A stretch of 64,000 nt of DNA from Reichenbachiella carrageenanivorans (lineage in GTDB: Bacteria; Bacteroidota; Bacteroidia; Cytophagales; Cyclobacteriaceae), in contig NZ_CP106735.1 in assembly GCF_025639805.1 (NCBI RefSeq), positions 4,559,501 to 4,623,500 of the forward strand. The letters are read 5' to 3'. Below, piece by piece: positions 44,292 through 53,986 of the stretch. Every line of letters begins with the position of its first letter. Position 1 is the first letter of the stretch. The notes under the pieces are model-generated. The model did not search any database. It had not been told where the DNA came from and was given only the letters and a program-made list of their open reading frames with translations. A program made the translations under genes and the position numbers.

Positions 44292-45406
44292 AGCCCTAAT
44301 ATAGCTCGCAATCGGTGGATCACACGAGCTTGCTGCTCATCTGTCAGTCCACATCCAGAAGGCAGGCACAGGCCACAGCGATACAGTGCTGAAGACACAG
44401 CTCCTCCTATTACTTTTTCATTTTCGAATACTGGTTGCCTATGCATCGGCTTCCAAAGTGGCCTTACTTCAATATTCCATTCATTCATCTGAGAAACAAT
44501 GACAGATATATCTATCATTAGATCGGGATTAAACAAAACACACGTCAGCCATCGATCTGACTCCGCTCCGACTTGTCCCTCTTGAAAACCAAAACCTAAG
44601 GGTGCCAATGCCTGCTGATACGTATCAAAAATCCGCTGCTTACGAGCTACCCGATCTGCCAAAGTGCTGATTTGTGCTACGCCTAAGGCAGCGAGCACAT
44701 TACTCATGCGGTAATTGTAACCGATCGCTTCGTGATGATATTCTAAAACAGGAGACTTAGCCTGAGTAGCCAAATACAAAGCCTGTTCAGCTTCTTCTTT
44801 GTGATTAGTCACAAATGCACCTCCGCCAGAAGTCGTAATCAGCTTATTACCATTGAACGAGTATACGCCTCGCTCTACGAGTGCGCCTAGTGTTTTCCCA
44901 TCCACTTTCCCTGCCAAGCATTCTGCCAAATCGTGCAAAATGGGCACTTGATATTGCTTACCTAATGTTTCTATGCGTTTCACATCAGCAGGCATACCAT
45001 ACAAATGAGTAGGCAGTATAGCTTTCACATTTGTTGGCTGTAAATCCAAATATTGCTCTACCTGATCCACATTTATATTCCAAGTGGTGTAATCTGAATC
45101 TATATAAACAGGCATAGCTCCACAGTAGCGAATAGGAGAAACACCTCCTACGAAAGTCATCGTACTCGCTAAAACTGCATCGCCAGACTCTACACCTAAC
45201 ACTTTCATTCCTAAGTGAATAGCTGCTGTACCTGATGATGTAGCTACTGCATATTTGAATCCCGTAGCTTTGCATATTTCTGCTTCGAATCGTTCAAGAC
45301 CTGGCCCTACTGGGGCTAGCCAATTGCTATCCAACACTTGGCGAAAAGCCTCCAATTCATGACCCGACTGATAAGGTGGCGAGAGATATATGCGTTCGTT
45401 TATCAA
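44288..45406 (-). CDS. DegT/DnrJ/EryC1/StrS-family sugar aminotransferase (PglE-like)
   Basis: This 372-residue PLP-dependent aminotransferase resembles UDP-4-amino sugar aminotransferases such as PglE. The start RIYLSPPYQSGHELEAFRQV and SNWLAPVGPGLERFE is family-typical. Also visible are VATSSGTAAIHLGM, ILPTHLYGMPADVK, LHDLAECLAG (PLP-contacting Asp) and YSFNGNKLITTSGGG with the Schiff-base lysine in NGNKL. The start is TTG 45406, placed 2 nt after the TAG of the sugar transferase gene, so the two are translationally coupled. The product amino sugar would be loaded on the lipid carrier by that transferase. Confidence 0.92.
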   Translation of the reverse strand: MINERIYLSPPYQSGHELEAFRQVLDSNWLAPVGPGLERFEAEICKATGFKYAVATSSGTAAIHLGMKVLGVESGDAVLASTMTFVGGVSPIRYCGAMPVYIDSDYTTWNINVDQVEQYLDLQPTNVKAILPTHLYGMPADVKRIETLGKQYQVPILHDLAECLAGKVDGKTLGALVERGVYSFNGNKLITTSGGGAFVTNHKEEAEQALYLATQAKSPVLEYHHEAIGYNYRMSNVLAALGVAQISTLADRVARKQRIFDTYQQALAPLGFGFQEGQVGAESDRWLTCVLFNPDLMIDISVIVSQMNEWNIEVRPLWKPMHRQPVFENEKVIGGAVSSALYRCGLCLPSGCGLTDEQQARVIHRLRAILGL

Positions 45407-45408
45407 GG

Positions 45409-45999
45409 CTAATGGGTCTGGTTTTGATATCCTGCAAATTTGGTGTCTGGCAGGTCTTTCTTCCGCCCTTTCGCCAGTAGGCCAAGCGTTTTACAGAAGA
45501 TTTTGAAATCTAGCCAAAAACTCAAATGCTCTACATAATAGGCATCCAGATCTAACTTTCGCTCCCATTCCAATTCGTTTCCGCCATGCACTTGCGCCCA
45601 CCCTGTGAGGCCTGGCAAGACCCAATGTCGTTTTTTATGAAAATCAGAATATAAGGGCAAATATTCTATAAGATATGGTCTGGGGCCAATCAAACTCATT
45701 TCTCCTTTAAGCACGTTCCACAATTGAGGCCACTCATCCAATGATAATTTTCTCATCCATCTACCTAGCGGAGTAATCCTCAAATGATCCGCTTCATGGC
45801 CCTCTTTCATCGTTTGGAATTTCAATAATCGAAAAGGTACTTCGAGCAAACCAGGTCGCTCTTGCGAAAACAGAACAGCCCCCGTATCCCAAAAAGCAAG
45901 TAAACTGAGCATTAAGAGCATGGGCAATAAAATCACCAACAGCACTAAAGCCAATATCTTATCCAGAATCAACTTGACAGACTTATAGCAGGGTATCAT
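45409..45999 (-). CDS. Undecaprenyl-phosphate sugar phosphotransferase (PglC-like)
   Basis: The 196-residue protein is a monotopic phosphoglycosyl transferase of the small PglC type. It has an N-terminal re-entrant membrane helix (LILDKILALVLLVILLPML), the catalytic block VLFSQERPGLLEVPFRLLKF, and then TPLGRWMRKLSLDEWPQLWN, LIGPRPYLIEYLPLY, and LPGLTGWAQVHGGNELEWE. It transfers a phospho-sugar from UDP to undecaprenyl phosphate at the inner membrane to start a surface glycan or glycoprotein. It pairs with the aminotransferase, but no acetyltransferase (PglD-like) or dehydratase is next to them. Confidence 0.94.
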   Translation of the reverse strand: MIPCYKSVKLILDKILALVLLVILLPMLLMLSLLAFWDTGAVLFSQERPGLLEVPFRLLKFQTMKEGHEADHLRITPLGRWMRKLSLDEWPQLWNVLKGEMSLIGPRPYLIEYLPLYSDFHKKRHWVLPGLTGWAQVHGGNELEWERKLDLDAYYVEHLSFWLDFKIFCKTLGLLAKGRKKDLPDTKFAGYQNQTH

Positions 46000-46077
46000 T
46001 GTGCCAAATTATAAAGAAAAACTTTCCGTCGAATGAGGTCATATCTCAAGCAAATATATTACGTTTATCCTTCAATT

Positions 46078-46734
46078 ATGTCAAAGTATCTAATCCTCCC
46101 GCTCGCACTATTTATTTCGCTTCATTCGCATGGGCAAGACAGAATCCAACTGGCCAAGCTCAAATATGACGGTGGTGGCGATTGGTATGCAAACAAAACA
46201 GCACTGCCTAACTTGGCTTCGTTTTGCAACAGATACCTGAGCATGGATCTCAACAAAGCAGATGAAGTAGTAGAAGTAGGCAGCCCTGACATTTTTCTCT
46301 ACCCATACGTCTATCTCACAGGACATGGCAATGTAGTATTTAACTCGCGTCAAGCCGAAAATCTAAGAAAATACCTATTAGCTGGTGGTTTTCTGCACAT
46401 AGACGACAACTACGGCATGGATCAATTTATTCGTTTGGAAATGAAAAAAGTATTTCCTGAGCTCGAGTTTGTAGAGTTACCCTTCGATCATCCGATCTAT
46501 CATCAAAAATTCAAATTCAAAAATGGTTTACCTAAAATCCATGAGCATGATGGCAAACCCGCTCAAGGATTAGGCCTTATTTATGAAGGGAGATTGATCT
46601 GCTTTTATTCGTATGAATCAGATCTAGGCAATGGCTGGGAGGACCAATCGATCTATAATGATCCCGAAAGTAAAAGACAAGAAGCGCTAAGAATGGGTGC
46701 TAATATTTTATCGTATGCCTTCATGAATTTTTAA
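46078..46734 (+). CDS. DUF4159 family exported protein
   Basis: From the ATG at 46078 the product begins MSKYLILPLALFISLHSHGQ, a signal peptide; a longer frame from 46033 would bury it. The mature protein (about 200 residues) follows DUF4159: IQLAKLKYDGGGDWYANK, ALPNLASFCNR, IFLYPYVYLTGHGNVVF, LAGGFLHIDDNYGMDQFIR and FELPFDHPIYH-type end with KIHEHDGKP. It resembles a ThuA/GATase-like fold known from aerotolerance and MoxR-associated loci; the function is unknown. The 3' end overlaps the convergent pentapeptide gene by 4 nt. Confidence 0.88.
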   Translation: MSKYLILPLALFISLHSHGQDRIQLAKLKYDGGGDWYANKTALPNLASFCNRYLSMDLNKADEVVEVGSPDIFLYPYVYLTGHGNVVFNSRQAENLRKYLLAGGFLHIDDNYGMDQFIRLEMKKVFPELEFVELPFDHPIYHQKFKFKNGLPKIHEHDGKPAQGLGLIYEGRLICFYSYESDLGNGWEDQSIYNDPESKRQEALRMGANILSYAFMNF

Positions 46735-47318
46735 TCCACTCGAATATTAAACACATCCAATAAGCCAATCAAACCTTCTTTCGAGAATCTGGCTTTGGCT
46801 ACTTTGTTTGTATGAGGATTGATAGAGAAATGGTGAGCCGTCCTGAAATCAGCCTTCTCTAGGTTCGTTCTATCAAACTGCGCCTTGGTCAGGTTACATT
46901 CCAGAAATTTGGCTTCTGTCAAATCTGTTTCTACAAAATCTACTTCTTCTAAACTGCAATTTTTGAAGGTTGTCCCTTTCAATTTCAATTGATAGAATGA
47001 GGTGAGATTCATCAAGCATTGATCAAAATGCATCTCAAGCAAAAACTTATTGCAAGAAGTAAAATCTACGCCCATCAGTTTACAGCCTGAAAATTTTACG
47101 TTTTTAAATGCTGTATCTCCAATTTTCACCCCAGAGAAATCACAATCAACAAACACACAATCCATAAAGATTCGATGTGACACATTCACTCCCGTAAACA
47201 GGCAGTTTTTAAAGCTACAACTTTCAAATTCTCCATTTGGAAAACCTTTTTCAGTGTAATCTATATTTTCAAATGTCTGGTCGTAATAGCTCTCCATCAT
47301 GGCTTGCAATATTGCCAT
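46731..47318 (-). CDS. Pentapeptide repeat protein, Qnr/MfpA-like
   Basis: The 195-residue protein consists of A(D/N)Lxx-type pentapeptide repeats that form a right-handed quadrilateral beta-helix: FESCSFKNCLFTGVNVSH, CVFVDCDFSGVKIGDTAF, GTTFKNCSLEEVDFVETDLT, EAKFLECNLTKAQFDRTNLE. The C-terminus HHFSINPHTNKVAKARFS then GLLDVFNIRV is the non-repeat end seen in Qnr/MfpA-group proteins, which mimic DNA and protect gyrase. Whether this one affects quinolone susceptibility cannot be told. The start may be at Met1, Met6 or Met7. Confidence 0.9.
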   Translation of the reverse strand: MAILQAMMESYYDQTFENIDYTEKGFPNGEFESCSFKNCLFTGVNVSHRIFMDCVFVDCDFSGVKIGDTAFKNVKFSGCKLMGVDFTSCNKFLLEMHFDQCLMNLTSFYQLKLKGTTFKNCSLEEVDFVETDLTEAKFLECNLTKAQFDRTNLEKADFRTAHHFSINPHTNKVAKARFSKEGLIGLLDVFNIRVD

Positions 47319-47389
47319 GAAATTTCAGTACGAACAAATTAGTTTACTTATTAAACATGATCGAAAAGTCAGATTGATCTTACTTCCTA

Positions 47390-47397
47390 TACCTTTG
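47390..47397 (+). promoter_or_regulatory. Putative -7 box of the molybdopterin oxidoreductase gene
   Basis: TACCTTTG fully matches TAnnTTTG, 22 nt upstream of the ATG at 47420. A TTG lies at 47374-47376, but the 13-nt gap to the box is shorter than usual. Confidence 0.35.
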
Positions 47398-47419
47398 GTT
47401 TTTACCTAACTTTCATATT

Positions 47420-49711
47420 ATGAACACAAGAAAGGTATCTATCGTCCCTCCTGAGGAATTTGCCAAGCTCAAAATCACCAATCCCAAAGAAATAGCTGTA
47501 GGCATTCCTGCCGTCATTTCTACCTTCCAACACATCAGTGAAGAAATGGGCGTCATCGATGGACTCAAAGTATTACAAAAAATGAATCAAACGAGTGGCT
47601 TCGACTGCCCAGGTTGCGCATGGCCAGACCCAGATCATCATCGCTCCAAGCTTGGCGAATATTGTGAAAACGGTGCCAAAGCCATTGCAGAAGAAGCGAC
47701 TAAAAAGCGAGTAGATACTGCTTTCTTTGAGCAGCACAGCGTAGAAGAATTGAGCCAGTGGTCTGACTATCTCATAGGAAAAGCAGGCAGAATCACCGAG
47801 CCTTTTTATCTAGCCAAAGACAGCTCGTACTATGTGCCTATCACATGGAAAGAGGCATTCGACAAGATTGGAGACAAACTACAGTCATTGTCCAGCCCGG
47901 ACGAAGCCACCTTCTACACCTCTGGCCGTACGAGCAATGAGGCCGCTTTCATGTATCAGCTTTTTGTAAGAGAATATGGTACCAACAACCTCCCCGACTG
48001 CTCCAATATGTGCCACGAATCTAGCGGCACAGGCCTAAGCAAGACCCTGGGCATCGGCAAAGGATCTGTGACACTGGAGGATATTTACGAATCTGAACTC
48101 GTGATAGTAATTGGGCAAAACCCTGGCACCAATCACCCTCGAATGCTCGCCGCACTAGAAAAGTGCAAGAAGAACGGCGGAACGATCGTGAGTATCAACC
48201 CAATCAAAGAAGCGGGTACCAATGTATTTGTAGACCCTCAAAACCCACTCAAAGTACTCACAGGTGGCACAGCACTCGAAGACCTCTACCTACAGGTGAG
48301 GATAAATGGAGATGTGGCCATACTCAAAGCCGCAATGATCCTCATGCTCAAGGCCGAAGAAGACCGTCCTGGCTCAGTATTCGATCATGCATTCATTGAA
48401 AAAAACTGTGAGGATTATCCTGCGCTGTTGCGTCACTTGCGTGAATCCGACTTTGGTACATGTGTACGTGCCAGCGGAGTATCCGAAGAAGAAATTCGAA
48501 AATTCGCAGATCTTTTAATTTCCAAAAAGAAAATCATCTTCTGCTGGGCAATGGGTATCACTCAGCACGAAAATGGAGTACACAATGTGCAGGAGATCGT
48601 AAACATACTCCTACTCAAGGGAAGTATCGGCAAGCCTGGCGCAGGCACTTGTCCAGTACGCGGCCATAGCAATGTGCAAGGCGATCGCACCATGGGTATT
48701 TGGGAAAAACCACCCAGTAGCCTATTGGATGCCCTCGATAAAAGGTTTCAATTTAAAAGCCCAAGAGCACACGGGCACGATGTGGTAGATACGATTAAAG
48801 CCATGAACAAAGGCGAAATCAAAGTATTCGTAAGCATGGGAGGCAATTTCATTTCGGCTACGCCTGACAGTGAATTTACGGGGGAGGCTATGAAAAAATG
48901 CGACCTAACGGTACAAGTCTCCACCAAGCTCAACCGCTCCCATTTGATAACCGGCGAAGAAGCCATTATACTCCCTTGTTTATCTCGGTCGGAGACAGAC
49001 AAGCAAAACGACAACGTGCAATTTGTAACTACCGAAAACTCCATGGGCGTAGTGCAAAAAAGCCAGGGCAGTTTTGAACCTGCTTCAGCTGACCTGAAAA
49101 GTGAGCCTGCCATCATCGCTGAGTTGGCGAAAGTCACCTTGCCCGATTCCAAAACCAATTGGGATGAAATGATATCCGATTATGATGTGATTAGAAACCA
49201 TATCGAAGCCGTGATTCCGGGATTCGGTGCTTACAACGAGCGGGTGAGAGCGAAAGGAGGCTTCTATTTGCCAAATGGTGCCAGAGATGGCGAGTTCAAC
49301 ACGGCTTCTCAGCAAGCTTTATTCACAGTCAACCCCTTGCCAAAAAATGAAATTGATCCCAATCATTTCATTTTGATGACCATCCGATCTCACGACCAAT
49401 TCAACACCACCATCTATGGCATGCACGACCGGTACAGAGGCATACACAACGAGCGGCGCGTGGTATTAATGCACCCAGACGACATGAAAGCCCATGGCCT
49501 GGTAAAAGAACAAGTGATTCATCTGACGGGGCACTATGGCGACGAAACCCGAGAGGCTAGACATTTCAAAATAGTACCGTACCCGATAGCCAAAGGGTGT
49601 TTGGGTGCTTACTTTCCTGAGACCAACGTACTGGTGCCAATCCATCATGTAGCCAAAGAGAGCAATACTCCTGCTTCGAAGTTTGTGGAAGTGTCGGTAA
49701 ACAAGGCTTAA
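47420..49711 (+). CDS. FdhF/YdeP-family molybdopterin oxidoreductase
   Basis: The 763-residue molybdopterin enzyme belongs to the YdeP-like family (oxidoreductase alpha subunit). An N-terminal block contains FDCPGCAWPDPDHHRSKLGE with a CxxC that may hold an iron-sulfur cluster or zinc. The catalytic domain contains ATFYTSGRTSNEAAFMYQLF, NNLPDCSNMCHESSGTGLSK, LVIVIGQNPGTNHPRMLAAL, VRGHSNVQGDRTMGI and SRSETDKQNDNVQFV. The C-terminal MopterinDB domain is seen at IRSHDQFNTTIYGMHDRYRG. The substrate is unknown; YdeP is linked to acid resistance in E. coli. A single gene, transcribed from a possible promoter just upstream. Length is normal for the family. Confidence 0.94.
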   Translation: MNTRKVSIVPPEEFAKLKITNPKEIAVGIPAVISTFQHISEEMGVIDGLKVLQKMNQTSGFDCPGCAWPDPDHHRSKLGEYCENGAKAIAEEATKKRVDTAFFEQHSVEELSQWSDYLIGKAGRITEPFYLAKDSSYYVPITWKEAFDKIGDKLQSLSSPDEATFYTSGRTSNEAAFMYQLFVREYGTNNLPDCSNMCHESSGTGLSKTLGIGKGSVTLEDIYESELVIVIGQNPGTNHPRMLAALEKCKKNGGTIVSINPIKEAGTNVFVDPQNPLKVLTGGTALEDLYLQVRINGDVAILKAAMILMLKAEEDRPGSVFDHAFIEKNCEDYPALLRHLRESDFGTCVRASGVSEEEIRKFADLLISKKKIIFCWAMGITQHENGVHNVQEIVNILLLKGSIGKPGAGTCPVRGHSNVQGDRTMGIWEKPPSSLLDALDKRFQFKSPRAHGHDVVDTIKAMNKGEIKVFVSMGGNFISATPDSEFTGEAMKKCDLTVQVSTKLNRSHLITGEEAIILPCLSRSETDKQNDNVQFVTTENSMGVVQKSQGSFEPASADLKSEPAIIAELAKVTLPDSKTNWDEMISDYDVIRNHIEAVIPGFGAYNERVRAKGGFYLPNGARDGEFNTASQQALFTVNPLPKNEIDPNHFILMTIRSHDQFNTTIYGMHDRYRGIHNERRVVLMHPDDMKAHGLVKEQVIHLTGHYGDETREARHFKIVPYPIAKGCLGAYFPETNVLVPIHHVAKESNTPASKFVEVSVNKA

Positions 49712-49844
49712 ATCTACTTTATGCAGGTTAAATAATAATTCATACCCCGTGTACTTTCCTCTTTTGAGAAAGCGTAAGATTTGTTGGGTTTCCATGCACT
49801 GAGCAAAAATATTTTTCTGACTTTTGCGTTCGATAAACCAGCGT

Positions 49845-51992
49845 ATGAGTAGCAAGAAAAGAAAGCCCAGCCAGAAAAAAAAGCAATCCAAAACGAGCCC
49901 AATCACTCATTTGATTCAGTGGTCACTGCGTTTCGCAGTATTGGGACTTGTCCTGTTTATCGGCTTTTTCAGTGCCGTACATTTGGGCGTATTTGGCCCT
50001 ATGCCTACCAATGAGGATTTAGAAAATTTAATCAACTCGCAAGCCTCCGAAGTCTATGGCAGTGATGGTGAATTGATCGGACGATATTTTCTTGAAAACC
50101 GGTCAGAAGTTAAATTGGCCGACATTTCTCCAGACATCGGGCATGCTCTTGTGGCCACCGAAGATTCCCGATTTTATGAGCATCAAGGTGTAGACCATCA
50201 AGGTCTGCTGCGTGTATTAATCAAATCTGTCATCCTTGGCCAAAACGCTGGTGGAGGCAGCACCATCAGCCAGCAGTTGGCTAAAAATGTATTTGGGAGA
50301 AAAAACCATGGCTGGCTTACTATGCCCGCTGTAAAAGCAAGAGAGGCCACCATTGCCAACAGGTTCAATGAAGTCTATACCAAAGATGAAATTCTTGAAT
50401 TGTATCTGAATACCGTTTCGTTTGGTGAAGACACCTACGGGATCAAAACCGCCTGCGAACGATTCTTTTCAGTATCGCCAGCGGAGATCAAAACCGAGCA
50501 AGCTGCCGTACTCATCGGCATGCTCAAATCCCCTACGGCATACAATCCCAGGCTCAATCCAGAGCGATCTCTGACCCGTCGCAATGTAGTGTTGAACCAA
50601 ATGGAAAAAGCGGGCTATCTATCCTCTGATCAGGCCAAAGAACTCAAAGCATTGCCATTGGAACTAGACTACCATCGCAACATCAGCGAGGCCTCCTCTG
50701 CTCAGCATCTCACCCAACACCTACGAAAACAAATAGACACTTGGCTAGCCGACCACCCAAATGAAGACGGCGAACCCTACAACCTAGAAACCGATGGGCT
50801 AAAAATCTACACAACGATAGACACTCGCATGCAGCAGTACGCACAAGAAGCCGTCGTTGCCCATTTAGATCAATTGCAAAAAGCTTTTGATTCAGACTTG
50901 AAACGCCAAGGCAAATGGGCAGCAGAAATAGATGCGACCTTGCAGGCAGGCTTTTTAGTCTCTGATCCCAAAAATGGTCATGTACTGGCTTGGGTAGGTG
51001 GTCGAGACTACAAACAATCACAATATGATCACATCTTGTCCGAGCGTCAAGTGGGTTCTGTTTTCAAACCAGTAGTCTACGCCAAAGCATTGGAAGATGG
51101 GTATGAACCTTGTGATTTCATTTCAAACAGACAAGTACAATATACCCAATACGACGGCTGGACACCACAAAACACCAACAATGTATACGATGGTAGTTTT
51201 TCACTCTTGGGTGGCCTGACCAATTCTATCAATACCATCAGCGTGAAACTTTTAATGGAATCTGGCATTGAGGATGTCATCGCTTTCGCTAAAAACTTGG
51301 GTGCTACAAGCAAACTACCCGAAGTACCATCGATCGCACTAGGAGTAGCCAATATGTCGGTTCAGGAGATATCGAAAATGTATATCCCTTTTGCCAATGA
51401 CGGCTGGCAACATGAACAAATAATCATCAGCAGAATAGAAGATGCCAACGGCCAAGTGCTTTTCACTCATCTAGCGGAAACACCCAAACAAGTAATCTCC
51501 TCAAAGGCGGCTCATGATATCACCAATATGATGCGATCCGTAGCAGACAAAGGCACTGCTCAAAGGCTACGAAGCTGGTATCACATCCAAGAACCCATCG
51601 CCGCCAAAACTGGCACAACACAGAACCATGCCGATGGCTGGTTTGTAGGCTATACGCCCAATTGGCTAGGAGTGGTATGGGTAGGAGCAGACGATCCTAG
51701 CTTGCATTTCAGCGCTATCAAAGACGGGCAAGGAGCAAACATGGCCTTGCCTATCTGGTCGAAATTTTACCAAAAAGTAAAGGCCGATACCGAGCTACAA
51801 AAAGTGATGCGTACTTCCTTCCCATTCGCTAATAATCTGGCAGACTGTGAGCTGTATCGCGAAGACAATTTTTTAGTAAAAACATTCAAAAAGAAAACGA
51901 AAAAAAATAAAGACAGCGGGCTAGAAAATGAAGAAGTAGAAGAACCTCAAAAGAAAAAGAGGTTCTGGGATCTTTTTAAACGTAAGAAATAA
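49845..51992 (+). CDS. Bifunctional penicillin-binding protein 1A-type transglycosylase/transpeptidase
   Basis: I start it at the ATG at 49845, giving 715 residues (the seven residues upstream would need a TTG). A basic cytoplasmic tail (MSSKKRKPSQKKKQSK) is followed by a membrane helix (about 20-47). The GT51 transglycosylase has ATEDSRFYEHQGVDHQGLLR (catalytic Glu about 105), GGSTISQQLAKNVFGR and ILELYLNTVSFG. The transpeptidase has SxxK at Ser405 (GSVFKPVVYAKAL), SxN (TNSINTISV) and KTGT at about 588. It polymerises and crosslinks peptidoglycan in the periplasm. The C-terminal about 50 residues are Lys/Glu-rich and look disordered (KTKKNKDSGLENEEVEE). Confidence 0.97.
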   Translation: MSSKKRKPSQKKKQSKTSPITHLIQWSLRFAVLGLVLFIGFFSAVHLGVFGPMPTNEDLENLINSQASEVYGSDGELIGRYFLENRSEVKLADISPDIGHALVATEDSRFYEHQGVDHQGLLRVLIKSVILGQNAGGGSTISQQLAKNVFGRKNHGWLTMPAVKAREATIANRFNEVYTKDEILELYLNTVSFGEDTYGIKTACERFFSVSPAEIKTEQAAVLIGMLKSPTAYNPRLNPERSLTRRNVVLNQMEKAGYLSSDQAKELKALPLELDYHRNISEASSAQHLTQHLRKQIDTWLADHPNEDGEPYNLETDGLKIYTTIDTRMQQYAQEAVVAHLDQLQKAFDSDLKRQGKWAAEIDATLQAGFLVSDPKNGHVLAWVGGRDYKQSQYDHILSERQVGSVFKPVVYAKALEDGYEPCDFISNRQVQYTQYDGWTPQNTNNVYDGSFSLLGGLTNSINTISVKLLMESGIEDVIAFAKNLGATSKLPEVPSIALGVANMSVQEISKMYIPFANDGWQHEQIIISRIEDANGQVLFTHLAETPKQVISSKAAHDITNMMRSVADKGTAQRLRSWYHIQEPIAAKTGTTQNHADGWFVGYTPNWLGVVWVGADDPSLHFSAIKDGQGANMALPIWSKFYQKVKADTELQKVMRTSFPFANNLADCELYREDNFLVKTFKKKTKKNKDSGLENEEVEEPQKKKRFWDLFKRKK

Positions 51993-52201
51993 CGAAAAAC
52001 TAGCCAAGCCTTTTTCTCTTCCAAATCGACACATAACTCCCATCGACTATCACTCACAAAACCGCTTTAAATCGCCTAAAACTCCCTTTTAAAGGTCATT
52101 CATACGACTAATAACAACCTAGCGATTGTGAAGAGAATCAACCTTTCTCACGACAGAGGCACGCACATACCAACGACAATCACTTCAAAAGTCAGCTTGC
52201 A

Positions 52202-52209
52202 TAATTTTG
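52202..52209 (+). promoter_or_regulatory. Putative -7 box of the histidine kinase/response regulator operon
   Basis: TAATTTTG matches TAnnTTTG 47 nt upstream of the kinase ATG at 52256. No TTTG at the -33 spacing is visible. Confidence 0.3.
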
Positions 52210-52255
52210 ATTTGATAATTTTATTTGAACGTAAAGAACGCATATCATTGCAGCG

Positions 52256-53986
52256 ATGCTGTTTAACAAACTTAATATTGGCAATAAGTTAGCACTGATT
52301 ATGATCGGGCTTTCCTTGGTAGTTACGGCGCTACTATCCTACTTATTCTATGTCCAATTTGATACCGCACTCAAAGAACGAGTACTGCTTCAGCTTTCCT
52401 CTGTGAAACAGCTGAAAATCGTAAAGATTCGAAAGGAATTGAATGACAGATTTGAGGCTTTTTCACTCCGACTCGAAAATCCAAACAAAACAGAACCATC
52501 TGAACTTTTTTTCCACGAAGGCATCTATGCTACGATACCAGATACACTTTTGGACTACTACCCCATCGCTTCCAAAGTGCAACCTGAAAATATCACAGAT
52601 CAAATTACACTATTTGACATGACACACCACAACCCTTCTAGTCAAATCACAGTAGGGTTTATTTCTAAAACTGAGGGGGGCTACCTCATTGCCATCACTG
52701 AAGAACCTGAGATTCAAGGTATTCTATTGGAACGTACAGGGCTCGGACAGACAGGCGAATCCTACATCGTTGGGGCAGACTTTAAACTACGTACGAGATC
52801 TCGATTTCTTAAAAGAAGCCCAAAAAATATAACAGTAAAATCAGAGGGCGTGGTACGTGCCTTCAACAATCAACCAGGAGAAGATTTGATCAACGATTAT
52901 CGAGGCACTCAAGTATTTAGTAGCTATGAGAAGTTTGAACTTAATGGATTGAAATGGGCGATTTTAACCGAAATAAACCGACAAGAAGCACTTTTTCCAT
53001 TAGAAGAGTTGAAAAACAACCTCATGGTCATGCTACTCTTTATCATTCTCTTCGTATTAATTGGTTCTTATTATTTATCAAAAAAAATGGTGCGTCCTAT
53101 TGTAGAAATGGAGCAAAAGCTCACCGACATGTCTAAAGGAATTCTAAATCCATACGACTTTCCTCAGACCAGCCATGACGAAATTGGCTATATGATCAAT
53201 GCACTCAACAAACTAGTGAATGCACTCAATCAAACCATCGTCTTTGCAGGTGAAATCGGTGCAGGAAACTTTCAAGCTACTTACGAACTATTAAGCGATG
53301 AGGACAAGCTAGGGCAAGCCCTAAAACAAATGAAGGAAAAACTTCAAGAGTATCAGAAAAATGAACAACGACTGCTACTAGAAAACCAACGCTCTATACT
53401 CAACGGAGAAGAAGGTGAAAGAGCAAGACTGTCCAAAGAAATGCATGATGGTTTGGGTCCCATGCTCACTACATTGAAAATGAAAATTCAGTCAGCAGAA
53501 CTGCTTGAAAGCACTAAAAAAAGTATTCTAAATCAGATAGATGAAACAATCCAAGAGGTCAGAAGAATGTCCAACAATCTGATGCCTAGCGTCTTGGTTG
53601 ATTTCGGTGCAGGAGAGGCTATTGGCAACTTGGTAAAGCAGATCAACGAAAGTGGTGATATTCAGATCAGGTATAAAAATGACATGCCTAGCGAAACCCA
53701 AATCGATGATTCTATCCAAATCACGCTCTATCGCATCGCACAAGAATCTATCAACAACGCCCTCAAACACTCGAAAGCAAAAGAAATTAAATTATCTATT
53801 ACAGCATTTGACAACCATGTGAGTTTCTTTGTGTCAGACGATGGTGTGGGATTCAACCCCAACCAACATACCAATGGCAATGGCCTTCGCAATATGAAAG
53901 AACGTGTAAAGCTTGTCAACGGCACTTTAGAATTAGAAAGTCAACCTACCGGTACCACTTTAGAAATTGAAATACCAATCGAATGA
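52256..53986 (+). CDS. Sensor histidine kinase, NarX/HisKA_3 type
   Basis: The 576-residue kinase has membrane helix 1 (LALIMIGLSLVVTALLSYLF), a periplasmic sensor of about 225 residues, membrane helix 2 (LMVMLLFIILFVLIGSYYL), a HAMP domain (PIVEMEQKLTDMSKGILNPY), and a coiled coil with a GNFQATYELLSDEDKLGQAL turn. The HisKA_3 dimerisation box KEMHDGLGPMLTTLKMK carries phosphorylated His397. The HATPase end has IAQESINNALKHSKAKEIKL (N box) and VSDDGVGFNP with GNGLRNMKERV. HisKA_3 kinases phosphorylate NarL-type regulators. Its stop overlaps by 4 nt the start of such a regulator, which carries an amber codon. No sensor ligand can be named. Confidence 0.94.
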   Translation: MLFNKLNIGNKLALIMIGLSLVVTALLSYLFYVQFDTALKERVLLQLSSVKQLKIVKIRKELNDRFEAFSLRLENPNKTEPSELFFHEGIYATIPDTLLDYYPIASKVQPENITDQITLFDMTHHNPSSQITVGFISKTEGGYLIAITEEPEIQGILLERTGLGQTGESYIVGADFKLRTRSRFLKRSPKNITVKSEGVVRAFNNQPGEDLINDYRGTQVFSSYEKFELNGLKWAILTEINRQEALFPLEELKNNLMVMLLFIILFVLIGSYYLSKKMVRPIVEMEQKLTDMSKGILNPYDFPQTSHDEIGYMINALNKLVNALNQTIVFAGEIGAGNFQATYELLSDEDKLGQALKQMKEKLQEYQKNEQRLLLENQRSILNGEEGERARLSKEMHDGLGPMLTTLKMKIQSAELLESTKKSILNQIDETIQEVRRMSNNLMPSVLVDFGAGEAIGNLVKQINESGDIQIRYKNDMPSETQIDDSIQITLYRIAQESINNALKHSKAKEIKLSITAFDNHVSFFVSDDGVGFNPNQHTNGNGLRNMKERVKLVNGTLELESQPTGTTLEIEIPIE

